From Rhodospirillales bacterium (lineage in GTDB: Bacteria; Pseudomonadota; Alphaproteobacteria; Rhodospirillales; Defluviicoccaceae), in NCBI GenBank assembly GCA_016793875.1, contig JAEULG010000031.1, positions 1 to 38,680 of the forward strand: DNA of 38,680 nucleotides, in the 5' to 3' direction. The position numbers and the translations under genes are program-made. Shown piece after piece: positions 26,517 through 35,517 of this stretch (positions are counted from its first letter, which is position 1; each line of letters starts with the position of its first letter). Under the pieces are notes generated by a model. It saw nothing but the letters and a program-made list of their open reading frames with translations. It was not told the DNA's origin and did no database searches.

Positions 26517-27229
26517 GACCCGGCGGCTGCCCCGTTGATGGCGGCAGGTCGCAGCAGCGGTACCAGCCGCAGGATGTCGATGAGCGTCGGGGTGACGAAG
26601 ACGCGAAACTGCGTGCTTGCGAGGATCTGCACCCCGCGCAACTCGCCCGGCTGATCCACGGTCTGCGACAGGATCAGCAGGCCCCCGCGCGCGCCGGCGT
26701 TGCGTCCGGCGGCAAGATCGCTGGCCCGGTCGCCGACGATCCATGAGTCTCCAACGTCAATGGGCAGCCGCTGCGCCGCGCGCTGCAGCATGCCGGCGTT
26801 GGGCTTGCGCGCCGGGTGGTCCGGATGGCGCCACGGCGGCTCGGCGTCGGCATGGTATGGGCACGCGATAACTGCATCGATGAAGGCCCCCTGCGCCGCC
26901 AGCAGGTCCATCATCCGTTCCTGCACCGCGGCGAAGTCATCCCAGGAGAACAGCCGCCGGCCGACACCGGACTGATTGGAGACGACTACGACCGGCACTG
27001 CGGCGCGATTGGCGGCGACGACCAGCGCTGCCGCGCCGGGCAGCAGCCGAACGTCCTGCGGACGCCACAGATGGCCTATCTCCTCGACGATGGTTCCATC
27101 GCGATCGAGGAACAGCGCCGGCCCCGCGGTGCCGCTGTCCGGTTGCCGGAGCACCTGCACCCACAGCCCGTCCGTTCCGACGAACTGAGCTGAGGTCTCT
27201 GGCACAGATGGACCTTCGGGTGACGGCAT
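26513..27229 (-). CDS. HAD-family phosphatase, GmhB-like
   Basis: Histidinol-phosphatase/GmhB-type HAD hydrolase, 238 residues. GmhB removes the 7-phosphate of heptose bisphosphate in LPS-heptose synthesis. Seen are the nucleophile motif FLDRDGTIVEE, VVVVSNQSGVGRRLFS, the zinc-loop region IACPYHAD, then PARKPNAGML and the third motif WIVGDRASDLAAGRNAG. In GmhB the zinc loop is CxH...CxC; here the second Cys pair is His and Ala (HPA before RKP), so the metal site is altered. The first 30 and last 40 residues are non-standard. The start at 27229 follows the family N-terminus; the frame is open further upstream. Confidence 0.78.
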   Translation of the reverse strand: MPSPEGPSVPETSAQFVGTDGLWVQVLRQPDSGTAGPALFLDRDGTIVEEIGHLWRPQDVRLLPGAAALVVAANRAAVPVVVVSNQSGVGRRLFSWDDFAAVQERMMDLLAAQGAFIDAVIACPYHADAEPPWRHPDHPARKPNAGMLQRAAQRLPIDVGDSWIVGDRASDLAAGRNAGARGGLLILSQTVDQPGELRGVQILASTQFRVFVTPTLIDILRLVPLLRPAAINGAAAGS

Positions 27230-27383
27230 GCTGGCGTTGCTCTCCGGCTTTTGGCGCCAAGCTGAGCATTTATGTTGGCGGACGCAACCGATTATCCGAG
27301 AGCAAAAGGTCGAGGAATGAGCTGCGCGCTCGCGGCAAGGCCACCCGCGTCGTTCGGCATCGAGACGCGGCTGAAGCAAGTCG

Positions 27384-27872
27384 TTACGCGGGTGTCTCGC
27401 CAGCTTTCCCGGGGGTGGTCCTCCTTCTGCCCGCTTCCGGGTCCAGCCCGAGCAGCGGTGCCAGCTGTTGAGGGGCGCGAACGAGGTCGGCCAGCGTGTA
27501 CTGGTCGAGCACGGCGAAGAACGCCGCTAGAGCTTCCTGCAACGCAATCCTCAGTCGGCAGACATCGAGCAGCGGGCACGTGTTCGTCTGTGGAGCGAAG
27601 CACTCGACGAGAGCCGACTCTCCCTCCGTTTGCCGGATCACCTCGCCGATCCGGATCTCGGCCGGTTGCCTCGCCAGACGAAAGCCGCCATTGCGGCCGC
27701 GCACGGTCTCCAGGTAACCGCGTCGGCAGAGCTCCGCCGCTGCTTTTTTCAGGTGGTCGTAGGAAATCCGGTACGCTCTCGCGACTTCGGGCACCGCGCT
27801 CGGCCTTTCCCCGTTCAGCGCCGCATACATCAGCAGGCGGATCGCAAAGTTGGAAAACTGCGTCATCCGCAA
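27384..27872 (-). CDS. Rrf2-family regulator, NsrR-like with Fe-S cysteines
   Basis: Rrf2 winged-helix regulator of 162 residues. The start is TTG 27872 (GAGGAG nine bases upstream), giving MRMTQFSNFAIRLLMYAAL, the family N-terminus; an ATG two codons later is possible. RGRNGGFRLAR is the wing. Cys91, Cys99 and Cys105 (spacing CX7CX5C within ECFAPQTNTCPLLDVCRL) match the [Fe-S] ligands of NsrR-type nitric oxide sensors. The C-terminus (about 25 residues) is Arg/Pro-rich. Divergent from a secreted protein across a palindrome (27895-27921) that is likely its own operator. Target genes may include the downstream plus-strand cluster. Confidence 0.88.
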   Translation of the reverse strand: MRMTQFSNFAIRLLMYAALNGERPSAVPEVARAYRISYDHLKKAAAELCRRGYLETVRGRNGGFRLARQPAEIRIGEVIRQTEGESALVECFAPQTNTCPLLDVCRLRIALQEALAAFFAVLDQYTLADLVRAPQQLAPLLGLDPEAGRRRTTPGKAGETPA

Positions 27873-27894
27873 GAGCGCGAACTCCTCATTGCAT

Positions 27895-27921
27895 AATACA
27901 GGTAAATCGTATACATGTATT
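27895..27921. promoter_or_regulatory. 27-bp operator-like palindrome between the Rrf2 gene and its divergent neighbour
   Basis: AATACAGGTA (27895-27904) and TACATGTATT (27912-27921) are inverted arms that match at nine of ten positions, with a 7-base spacer. It lies 23 bases upstream of the Rrf2 start and 58 before the divergent ATG. The AT-rich arms stand out in a 65-70% GC context. On the minus strand it overlaps TATTAT, a likely -10 of the Rrf2 gene. Confidence 0.65.
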
Positions 27922-27978
27922 GTGTTCGGGTATCAAGCGCTTTTGCCCTTGAATCGGGAAACGAAAGGGGAACGAGCA

Positions 27979-28503
27979 ATGAAATCCAGAACCTGGAAAG
28001 CAGCTCTTATCCTATTACCGGGGCTGCTGTGTGCTGCGCCGGCTGTAGCCCAGAAGGGCATGGGCAACCCGACCGGCGTGGCGCGCGAGGTGGTGAAGCC
28101 GCTGGTCGAGACCATGTCAGGCACCATCAAGGACATCAAGATCGGTCCCTGCGAGCGGACCACCGGCCGCTCTGCCGAAGGTGCGCATCTGATCGTAAAA
28201 GCCGAAGACGGCAGGATGATCAACCTCCATCTGGGTCCGGCGGCAGCGCTGGACGATGTGCTTGATCACCTCTCCGCCGGCCAGCAGATCACCTTCGAGG
28301 GCTTCCGCACCGACACCATGCCGCAGGATGCCTATGTGGCCAAGTCCCTGAAGGTTGGTGACCAGAACTTCGATCTTCGCGACGAGGGCTTGCGTCCGAA
28401 CTGGGCGATCGGGCCCCGAGGGGCCGGCGGTGGCGGCGGCCCGGGCATGGCGGCCGGTCGTGGCCAAGGTCAGGGTCGGGGAGCGGGCGGCTGCTACTGG
28501 TAA
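27979..28503 (+). CDS. Secreted protein of unknown function with Gly-rich C-terminus
   Basis: A 174-residue exported protein. Signal peptide MKSRTWKAALILLPGLLCAA then PAVAQ. The central part (about 45-140) looks like a small beta-barrel: MSGTIKDIKIGPCERTTGRS, AHLIVKAEDGRMINLHLGPA, then AGQQITFEGFRTDTM. The C-terminus is a Gly-rich run with GRGQGQGRGAGGCYW. It contains two Cys. I recognise no named family; the barrel resembles OB-fold periplasmic proteins of the DUF5666 kind. The ATG at 27979 is preceded by AGGGGAACGAGCA. Divergent from the NsrR-like regulator, it is the most likely direct target of that regulator. Confidence 0.75.
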   Translation: MKSRTWKAALILLPGLLCAAPAVAQKGMGNPTGVAREVVKPLVETMSGTIKDIKIGPCERTTGRSAEGAHLIVKAEDGRMINLHLGPAAALDDVLDHLSAGQQITFEGFRTDTMPQDAYVAKSLKVGDQNFDLRDEGLRPNWAIGPRGAGGGGGPGMAAGRGQGQGRGAGGCYW

Positions 28504-28561
28504 CGATCTCGATGCGTCCCCGATCACGACCGCGCGGCGGGCGACCTCGGGTAAGATACAG

Positions 28562-28577
28562 CCCCTCTGAAAAGGGG
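28562..28577 (+). terminator. Small hairpin after the secreted protein
   Basis: CCCC and GGGG arms flank TCTGAAAA, 60 bases past the stop at 28503. There is no T tract, so a terminator role is weakly supported. The rest of the 291-base gap up to 28795 holds the inverted repeat at 28645-28663 and a CGCCTC/GAGGCG hairpin at 28760-28775. Confidence 0.25.
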
Positions 28578-28644
28578 AGGTCAGCTAGCCCGTTGCAACG
28601 TTGGAGGACTGCATCAGCAGCATGGCATGATCACTTGCCTTAAA

Positions 28645-28663
28645 CTGGTATTTGGTGTACCAG
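28645..28663. promoter_or_regulatory. Nested palindrome, GntR-like operator candidate
   Basis: CTGGTA (28645-28650) and TACCAG (28658-28663) are perfect inverted arms with a 7-base spacer. Nested within is the palindrome TGGTGTACCA (28653-28662), which resembles TGGTnnACCA sites of GntR/FCD regulators. It lies 132 bases before the 126-residue protein. No GntR gene is in the window. Confidence 0.4.
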
Positions 28664-28794
28664 ATTTATTGCAGGTAGCTCTCTGGAGACACCGGTTCTC
28701 GCGAGGCGAATGAACGCAGATCGAGAAGGGGCGGTGGTAGTCGCAGCCGTCGCCCCGGACGCCTCCGGAGAGGCGAGTGAAGAGGAGGAAGGCG

Positions 28795-29175
28795 ATGGAA
28801 TTCGAGGCTTGGAAAGCGGCGCTTATCGATGAGATCGAGACAGCCGCCGAAGGGCGGGCGGAACAGGTCCTGAGCCGTCCGGAAGACCCGAGGATCGAGA
28901 AGAGTCAAAAGGCCTTGTTCGATCTGGTCGAACAGCTACGGGCATTCCCGTCCGACCACGCCGGACTCGGCGCCCTGTTCCGTGAAGAAATGGAACTCTC
29001 GAATTTGATGCGGGCGTCGGTGGGGGAACCTGAGCGGCGTTATCGCGACGCCAAGGAGGACTTGCTGGCGGCGTATGGCATCGACCACGAGCCTTTCGTG
29101 GATGCGGGTCAGTTCCTCAGGGTCTTGCGCGACCGCGCCGACGAGACGATCAGCGAATATCGCCTCCGTGTCTGA
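28795..29175 (+). CDS. Hypothetical protein
   Basis: A 126-residue soluble, acidic and mostly helical protein with no signal peptide and no family I recognise. It starts MEFEAWKAALIDEIETAAEG and includes KSQKALFDLVEQLRAFPSDH and REEMELSNLMRASVGEPERR. ATG 28795 follows GAGGAGG at a good spacing; an earlier in-frame ATG at 28777 lies upstream of that site. It lies 183 bases before the NifX-like gene on the same strand and may belong to that gene group. Confidence 0.65.
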   Translation: MEFEAWKAALIDEIETAAEGRAEQVLSRPEDPRIEKSQKALFDLVEQLRAFPSDHAGLGALFREEMELSNLMRASVGEPERRYRDAKEDLLAAYGIDHEPFVDAGQFLRVLRDRADETISEYRLRV

Positions 29176-29358
29176 CGCAAACACCGCACTGGAGGCCGCT
29201 GGTATCCGCACGATCGGGTTTGTTCAGGGCAGAACCGCAAGCGGGTGGCTATGCCTCCAGTTGCCAAGCCCTCCGGGGGGACGCGCGCACACGCCGGTGT
29301 ATCCGCCAGCACGTCCGCCCCGGCCTTGTGCCTTCCAGTTGGAGGGAGTTCAACGACG

Positions 29359-29796
29359 ATGAAAATTGCCGTTACCAGCCAGAACTTTCGCACCGTTACG
29401 CCGCATGCAGGCAAGACCCGCCGGTTCCTCGTGTACGAGGCCGGGGACGGCGAACCGGTTGAAGCTGGCCGCCTCGATCTGCCGAAAGAGCTGTCGATCC
29501 ACGAGTTCCACGCCGACGGTCCGCATCCCCTCGATGAGGTCGACGTGGTAATTGCCGGATCGTTCGGCGAAGGGTTTGCTGCCCGCATGGCAGCGCGCGG
29601 CATCGTGGTGGACGCCACCGAACTCGCCGATCCCATCGAAGCAGTCAAAGCGTATCTGGCGCGACCCCGGTCTGATGTGCAGGCAGGCTGCGGTTGCGGA
29701 CATGGCCATGAGCACAGGCACCTGCACGCGCACGGACACGGGCGGGCACCCGCGCACGAGGAAGCTAGTCTCGCAGAGAAGCCGAACGATGCCTGA
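29359..29796 (+). CDS. NifX/NifB-type iron-molybdenum cofactor-binding domain protein with His-rich tail
   Basis: A 145-residue protein of the dinitrogenase iron-molybdenum cofactor biosynthesis family, small RNase H-like proteins that carry metal-sulfur clusters. MKIAVTSQNFRTVTPHAGKT is the family start; VVIAGSFGEGFAARMAARGI and a VDATELADPIEAVKAYL end complete the fold. After residue 110 comes a tail, CGCGHGHEHRHLHAHGHG, with two Cys and seven His that could bind metal. There is no nif gene nearby, so nitrogenase assembly is not implied. The stop overlaps the MBL gene by eight bases. Confidence 0.85.
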   Translation: MKIAVTSQNFRTVTPHAGKTRRFLVYEAGDGEPVEAGRLDLPKELSIHEFHADGPHPLDEVDVVIAGSFGEGFAARMAARGIVVDATELADPIEAVKAYLARPRSDVQAGCGCGHGHEHRHLHAHGHGRAPAHEEASLAEKPNDA

Positions 29797-30793
29797 CAAG
29801 CTGGACATCGGCACCGTCCAGAGCCTGCGGGTCGACGTGCTGACGGAAACCGGTTGGTTCGATGATACCCGCTTCAGGCAGGACATGGCCGATGGCGGCG
29901 GCAGCGAACAGTCGCAGTACCGCATCGCGTGGGCTGCGGAGAACGCCGGTGGCTATGCCGCGCTGCTCACGGTGACGCTGTCCGATGGCGATCAGCGCAG
30001 GATCCTGCTCGACACCGGCTGGAACAACGACTGGATGGATTACGTCTTCGCCCGGCATGGCGTCGATCGGATGCTGGAGCGGGGCGAGATCGACTTCATG
30101 GTGCTATCCCACTGGCACCTCGACCACTTCTGGGGCATCGAGTCGACGCTGAAGCACAACCCGCAGCTCAAGGTCTATGCGCCGTCGACATGGCGCAGCG
30201 AGGACCGGGCGCTGCTGAAGGAGCGGACCAGCATCGAAGTCCAGGACCGGGACAAGCGCACCGTCTCTATCTGCAGGAACACCGTCCCGCACGAGGGCGA
30301 GCTGATTCTCACCGAGATGCGCGGGGAAGATGGCAGCGGCGTCTACCGCCTGCTTCCGGGCGTGGCCCTGCGACTGTTCGATGTCTCGATGCTGCTTCAG
30401 GTAAGGGGCGAGAATGCCCTCTACGTCAACGTCGCCGACAAGGGGATCGTTACCGTCACCGGCTGTGGCCACGCCGGGATTATGAATTTGCTCGGCTTTG
30501 CTCGCGATTCCCTCGCCGGACCCGGCCTTTATGGCTGCTACGGCGGGTTGCACCTGAGCATCTTCGATACCTGGAAACCCGAGTTCGATAGCATCATCGA
30601 CGACATCAAGGCGCTCGGCATGACGAAGATGGGATGCAACCACTGCACCGGCTGGATGTGGGCAGAGAAGGCGGCGAGCCACGGCGTCCCAATTATCAAG
30701 GGAACCGACGCCTATCTTGGCTATCCGAAGCGTTCGACGGCCGCGCGCGATAGCCATGCCTTTCTTGGCAACGGCGACAGCGTGACATTCTGA
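29789..30793 (+). CDS. MBL-fold metallo-hydrolase
   Basis: Metallo-beta-lactamase-fold enzyme of 334 residues. The metal motif SHWHLDHFWGIE (His108, His110, Asp112, His113) and VTGCGHAGIMNLLGFAR place it near the dihydropterin-phosphate synthase-like (MptA-neighbour, COG1237) group; GLHLSIF and NHCTGW hold later metal ligands. There is no signal peptide. The frame is open far upstream; ATG 29789 is chosen because it gives a normal N-terminus and an 8-base overlap with the NifX-like gene. The overlap implies linked function, perhaps in metal or sulfur chemistry. The substrate is unknown. Confidence 0.87.
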   Translation: MPDKLDIGTVQSLRVDVLTETGWFDDTRFRQDMADGGGSEQSQYRIAWAAENAGGYAALLTVTLSDGDQRRILLDTGWNNDWMDYVFARHGVDRMLERGEIDFMVLSHWHLDHFWGIESTLKHNPQLKVYAPSTWRSEDRALLKERTSIEVQDRDKRTVSICRNTVPHEGELILTEMRGEDGSGVYRLLPGVALRLFDVSMLLQVRGENALYVNVADKGIVTVTGCGHAGIMNLLGFARDSLAGPGLYGCYGGLHLSIFDTWKPEFDSIIDDIKALGMTKMGCNHCTGWMWAEKAASHGVPIIKGTDAYLGYPKRSTAARDSHAFLGNGDSVTF

Positions 30794-30863
30794 CAAACCC
30801 GCCGGACGCGCGCCTCAGGCCGGCGCACGCGGCAGACCCAGAACAAGGAAGGAGAGAGGCGTA

Positions 30864-31061
30864 ATGGGTAAGAACGTCGGCACGGTCGATCGCATTCTCC
30901 GCGTTGTCGTCGGGTTGATCCTGATCGCCCTTGTCTTTGTCGGGCCGCAGGTCCCCTGGGGCTGGATCGGCCTCGTCCCGATCGCGACGGCACTGGTCGG
31001 CTGGTGCCCGGCCTACCGCCTCCTTGGCATCCGCACCTGCCGGAGCGGTGCAGGCTCCTGA
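30864..31061 (+). CDS. DUF2892 family inner-membrane protein
   Basis: A 65-residue protein with two membrane segments: NVGTVDRILRVVVGLILIAL and GWIGLVPIATALVGWCPAYR. It is the stand-alone YgaP membrane domain (DUF2892), with the typical GWCPAYRLLGIRTC end. GAAGGAGAG precedes the ATG. In other bacteria this domain is often fused or adjacent to rhodanese or sulfur-trafficking proteins. Here it closes the NifX/MBL group. Confidence 0.88.
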   Translation: MGKNVGTVDRILRVVVGLILIALVFVGPQVPWGWIGLVPIATALVGWCPAYRLLGIRTCRSGAGS

Positions 31062-31243
31062 GCGGCAGCGGCCTGATTGCGCCGGCGGCCCGCGGAAACG
31101 GAACAGGGCCGCAAGGCGGCGCGTTGGAGCGGAGGACCTTGCGTAATGTGTGGTCGCTAAGAACCGCGTGAATGCGCTACCCTCGCGCGGCGACGTCACC
31201 GACGTAGTGGCCGACTTCCGCGTAAAATGGGCTAGGTGCACGC

Positions 31244-31672
31244 ATGAAACCGCATTTGCGACTGCTGCTTGCCGCCGTTATTGCCGGATTGTGTTCGACG
31301 GCGGTGGCGCAGGTCGTCGGGCCGGAACCGCAGACGACCTCGGGCGGCATCCGCTGGGTGAGCGGCGGCGTTGGCTTCGACGAGACGTTCGCGCTGAAGC
31401 AGATGGAGGGGGGCTACAACCTGCGCCTCCTGTTCGCCGTTCAGGGCTCCGGTGCGTACCTGAGCGAGGTGCCGGTGATCATCCAAAACCGACAGGGGCA
31501 ATCGGTCTTCGAGGAGACCGCCCACGGGCCGCGGCTGCTGGCACAGTTCCCCCCTGGCCCCTATACCATCACCGCCGAGAGCGGCGGCAAGGTGGTCAGC
31601 CGGCAGGTCACCGTGCCGCGCAGCGGTTCGGTCGACACCGCGTTCTACTTCCCGGACGCTCCGGAGCGCTGA
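31244..31672 (+). CDS. Small secreted protein with beta-sandwich-like domain
   Basis: A 142-residue exported protein. Signal peptide MKPHLRLLLAAVIAGLCSTA then VAQ. The mature part resembles a carboxypeptidase-regulatory/Ig-like beta sandwich: GGYNLRLLFAVQGSGAYLSE, VPVIIQNRQGQSVFEE and PPGPYTITAESGGKVVSRQV. There are no catalytic residues I can point to. It is probably a periplasmic or outer-membrane-associated protein of unknown role. The 182-base gap before it shows nothing recognisable. Confidence 0.7.
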   Translation: MKPHLRLLLAAVIAGLCSTAVAQVVGPEPQTTSGGIRWVSGGVGFDETFALKQMEGGYNLRLLFAVQGSGAYLSEVPVIIQNRQGQSVFEETAHGPRLLAQFPPGPYTITAESGGKVVSRQVTVPRSGSVDTAFYFPDAPER

Positions 31673-31703
31673 TCCAGGGTGAGGGCGCGACGCGGCAACT
31701 GGT

Positions 31704-32549
31704 TCAGCCCAGCCAGTCGCGGACGGCCTTGATCTGGTCGTCGGCCATCAGCATCGGCACGTGTCCGATGCCGGCAAACTCGACGAGGGTAGTCCCTGGC
31801 TTGCGCGTTACCATGCCGTCGGCGGTCTCGCGGGTGAGGATCTCCGAGACGCTGCCGCGCAGGATCAGCACCGGGCAGGCGATCGCGTCCCACAGCGGCC
31901 ACAGCGATACCGACTCCGAGAATCCGGCCTTGAACGGCTCGGCCAGCTTCGGGTCGTAGTGCTGGCGCCACTGGCCGTTTTCGTCGATGCGGTGGCCGTG
32001 CTCGATGATGTGAGCCCATTGAGCGTCGGTCAGCGGGCCGTAGCCGATGTTGACGTTGCGCATGTAGGCCTCCAGTCCGGCGCGGTCGGGGAACGCCGGG
32101 TCTTGGCCGACGTAGGTCGCGATCTGCTGCAGGGCCTCGACCCCGACGTAGCCGCCGATGTCGTCGAGGACCAAGCGGCGGATCGGCGTCTTCGGCGTGG
32201 CCGCCAACATCATGCCCATCAGGCCGCCGAGCGAGACGCCCAGCCAGTCGACCTGCTCGACGCCGAGGCGGGCGATCAGCGCCACCATGTCCTGGACGTA
32301 GGTCGTCGGCTGGTAGCCGGCGGAAAGCGGCAGCCAGTCGCTGCGGCCGCGTCCCGGCAAGTCGACGCAGATCACCCGGTAGCGATCTTCGAGGGCGCGG
32401 GCAAGGTCATCGAAATCGCGGCCGCGGCGGGTCAGGCCGTGGACGCAGATCAGCACCCGCTCCTGGGCCGGGTCTCCCCACTCGAAGTAGACGAGCCGGT
32501 GGAAGCCGTGTGGTCCGAGGCCCAGGATCGAATGTTCGCGCATCGGCAT
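31704..32549 (-). CDS. Alpha/beta hydrolase
   Basis: Alpha/beta-hydrolase-fold enzyme of 281 residues. Oxyanion region CVHGLTRRGRDFD, VDLPGRGRSDW, nucleophile elbow GVSLGGLMG (Ser), acid region VLILRGSVSEIL and catalytic His in GIGHVPML. GGAGG lies seven bases before ATG 32549. Substrate unknown; such proteins are often esterases or lactonases. Its start codon lies in the CATG tetramer that also holds the first ATG of the divergent hydrolase. Confidence 0.87.
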   Translation of the reverse strand: MPMREHSILGLGPHGFHRLVYFEWGDPAQERVLICVHGLTRRGRDFDDLARALEDRYRVICVDLPGRGRSDWLPLSAGYQPTTYVQDMVALIARLGVEQVDWLGVSLGGLMGMMLAATPKTPIRRLVLDDIGGYVGVEALQQIATYVGQDPAFPDRAGLEAYMRNVNIGYGPLTDAQWAHIIEHGHRIDENGQWRQHYDPKLAEPFKAGFSESVSLWPLWDAIACPVLILRGSVSEILTRETADGMVTRKPGTTLVEFAGIGHVPMLMADDQIKAVRDWLG

Positions 32550-33279
32550 GGTGGGTCCTCCCGTCGTGTTCTGTTCCGTCGGCGCTCCCGCCGGTTGGCT
32601 CGACATACCGGGTCCCGCTGCGCTATGCAGCATCGTTCTCTCGCACCTGCAGGAAACGACGCTGGCACCGCAACTGTTTATCGACGGACCCACCGAGGCG
32701 CCATTGACGCTGGTCCTGGCGCACGGGGCAGGTGCGCCGCTAGACAGTCCGTTTATGACCTTTTTCTCCAAGGGCGTCGCCGCGGCCGGCTTTCGCGTCG
32801 TCCGCTTCGAGTTCCCCTACATGGCGGCGCGCCGCTCTGGTGGCGTCCGGCGTCCGCCCGACCGGCCGAACGTCCTGCTGGATACGTGGCAGAGCGTCAT
32901 CGACCTGCTGGATCCGGGCCGGCTGGTGATCGGCGGCAAGTCCCTCGGCGGCCGGATGGCCAGCATGATTGCCGAAGCGGCAGGGGTGCGCGGTCTGGCC
33001 TGCCTCGGCTATCCCTTCCATCCGCCGGGACAGCCGCTTAAGCTGCGTGTCGCCCATCTGCAGACGCTGCGAACGCCGGCGCTGATCCTGCAGGGCAGTC
33101 GCGATCCCTTCGGCAGCCGCGACGAGGTGGACGCCTACTCCCTCGCCCCGGCCATCCGTGTGCACTGGCTGGTGGACGGCGACCACAGCTTCGCACCGCG
33201 TCGCAGTTCCGGGCGCAGCGAGCAGCAGAACCTGCAGGACGCGATCGAGGCTCTCACCGGCTTCCTGCAAGGTCTTTAG
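32548..33279 (+). CDS. Alpha/beta hydrolase of the KANL3/Tex30-like family
   Basis: Small hydrolase whose homology covers the last 205 residues: FIDGPTEAPLTLVLAHGAGA, VVRFEFPYMAARRSGG, nucleophile GGKSLGGRMAS (Ser), LILQGSRDPFG and catalytic His in DGDHSF. This is the bacterial group annotated as alpha/beta hydrolase family or KANL3/Tex30. The start is uncertain: ATG 32548 sits in a CATG shared with the divergent gene and adds about 38 unlike residues; a CTG at 32662 with AGGA seven bases upstream would give MAPQLFIDG and fits the family better. Confidence 0.83.
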   Translation: MVGPPVVFCSVGAPAGWLDIPGPAALCSIVLSHLQETTLAPQLFIDGPTEAPLTLVLAHGAGAPLDSPFMTFFSKGVAAAGFRVVRFEFPYMAARRSGGVRRPPDRPNVLLDTWQSVIDLLDPGRLVIGGKSLGGRMASMIAEAAGVRGLACLGYPFHPPGQPLKLRVAHLQTLRTPALILQGSRDPFGSRDEVDAYSLAPAIRVHWLVDGDHSFAPRRSSGRSEQQNLQDAIEALTGFLQGL

Positions 33280-33294
33280 ATCTCCCGGGCGCAC

Positions 33295-33311
33295 GGTGAC
33301 TCCCTGTCACC
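33295..33311 (+). terminator. Short hairpin after the second hydrolase
   Basis: GGTGAC (33295-33300), loop TCCCT, GTCACC (33306-33311), then TTTG. A weak intrinsic terminator, or an operator in the 141-base gap before fumC. Confidence 0.35.
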
Positions 33312-33420
33312 TTTGCGTAAGGTAAAAGGCAAAGCTAGGCGCCTGCCGCCCTGTTTATCGTAGTTATCGGACACAGCGTGCTCCCACATCACGGGAGAAG
33401 CGTCGGGCGGAGGGACGGAA

Positions 33421-34833
<1,413 letters not shown>

Positions 34834-34893
34834 AGCCAGACGGCGAAGACAGCGCCCTTTCCTGGCACGCCCGCGGCCGTCACTTCCACGCCC

Positions 34894-35517
34894 ATGCCGG
34901 TTGAGCTTTCCGTTCTCGGTGCCTTTGCGCTGATGGCTGCGGCGATCGTCGTCTCGCCGGGCCCCGATACTATGCTGATCCTGCGTGCCTCGCTCGGCTC
35001 GGGGCGGCGCGCCGGCTTCGCTGCAGTGGCGGGGGTGCAACTCGGGCTCGGCGTGCACACGGCGCTGGCGGCGGCCGGGGTATCTGCGGCAATCGCTGCC
35101 TCACCGCTGCTGTTCCGGCTGATGGCCCTCACCGGGGCCGGCTACCTCGCTTTCCTCGGGGTGGAGAGCCTCCGGCACGGCAGCCGTCTGGACGTGGGAA
35201 GGGCCGCACCGGCCAGTCCCGGGCGCGCCTGTCGCGACGCGATGCTGTGCAATCTGCTGAACCCCAAGGTGCTGGTGCTGTTCCTGGCGCTCTACCCCAA
35301 CTTCATCGACGCCACCCGTGGATCCGTCGCCCAGGTCGCGACGTTGTCGATGGTCCTGCTGCTGATCAACGTCTTCTGGCAGTCGCTGCTGGTGGTGACC
35401 GCCGCAGCTGCGCGGCGCCGTCTCACCCGGCCGGGCGTGCAACGGGTGATCGGCCGGCTCACCGGCAGCATCCTGCTGCTCTTCGCGGCAGCGATGCTGT
35501 GGGAGAATGTGGGGTGA
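34894..35517 (+). CDS. LysE/RhtB family amino acid exporter
   Basis: Inner-membrane exporter of 207 residues with about six hydrophobic segments. The family motif VSPGPDTMLILRASLGSGRR (residues 21-40) and LTGAGYLAFLGVESLR are characteristic, followed by CNLLNPKVLVLFLALYPNFI. Substrates of the family are basic or hydrophilic amino acids, homoserine and others; the specificity here cannot be read. Same strand as fumC, but not obviously co-regulated. Confidence 0.9.
   Translation: MPVELSVLGAFALMAAAIVVSPGPDTMLILRASLGSGRRAGFAAVAGVQLGLGVHTALAAAGVSAAIAASPLLFRLMALTGAGYLAFLGVESLRHGSRLDVGRAAPASPGRACRDAMLCNLLNPKVLVLFLALYPNFIDATRGSVAQVATLSMVLLLINVFWQSLLVVTAAAARRRLTRPGVQRVIGRLTGSILLLFAAAMLWENVG

Noticed and set aside
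29359..29796. NifX-like protein as evidence for a nitrogen-fixation cluster
   Set aside because: No nifH, D, K, E, N or B gene lies in the window and the family has many members outside nitrogenase assembly.
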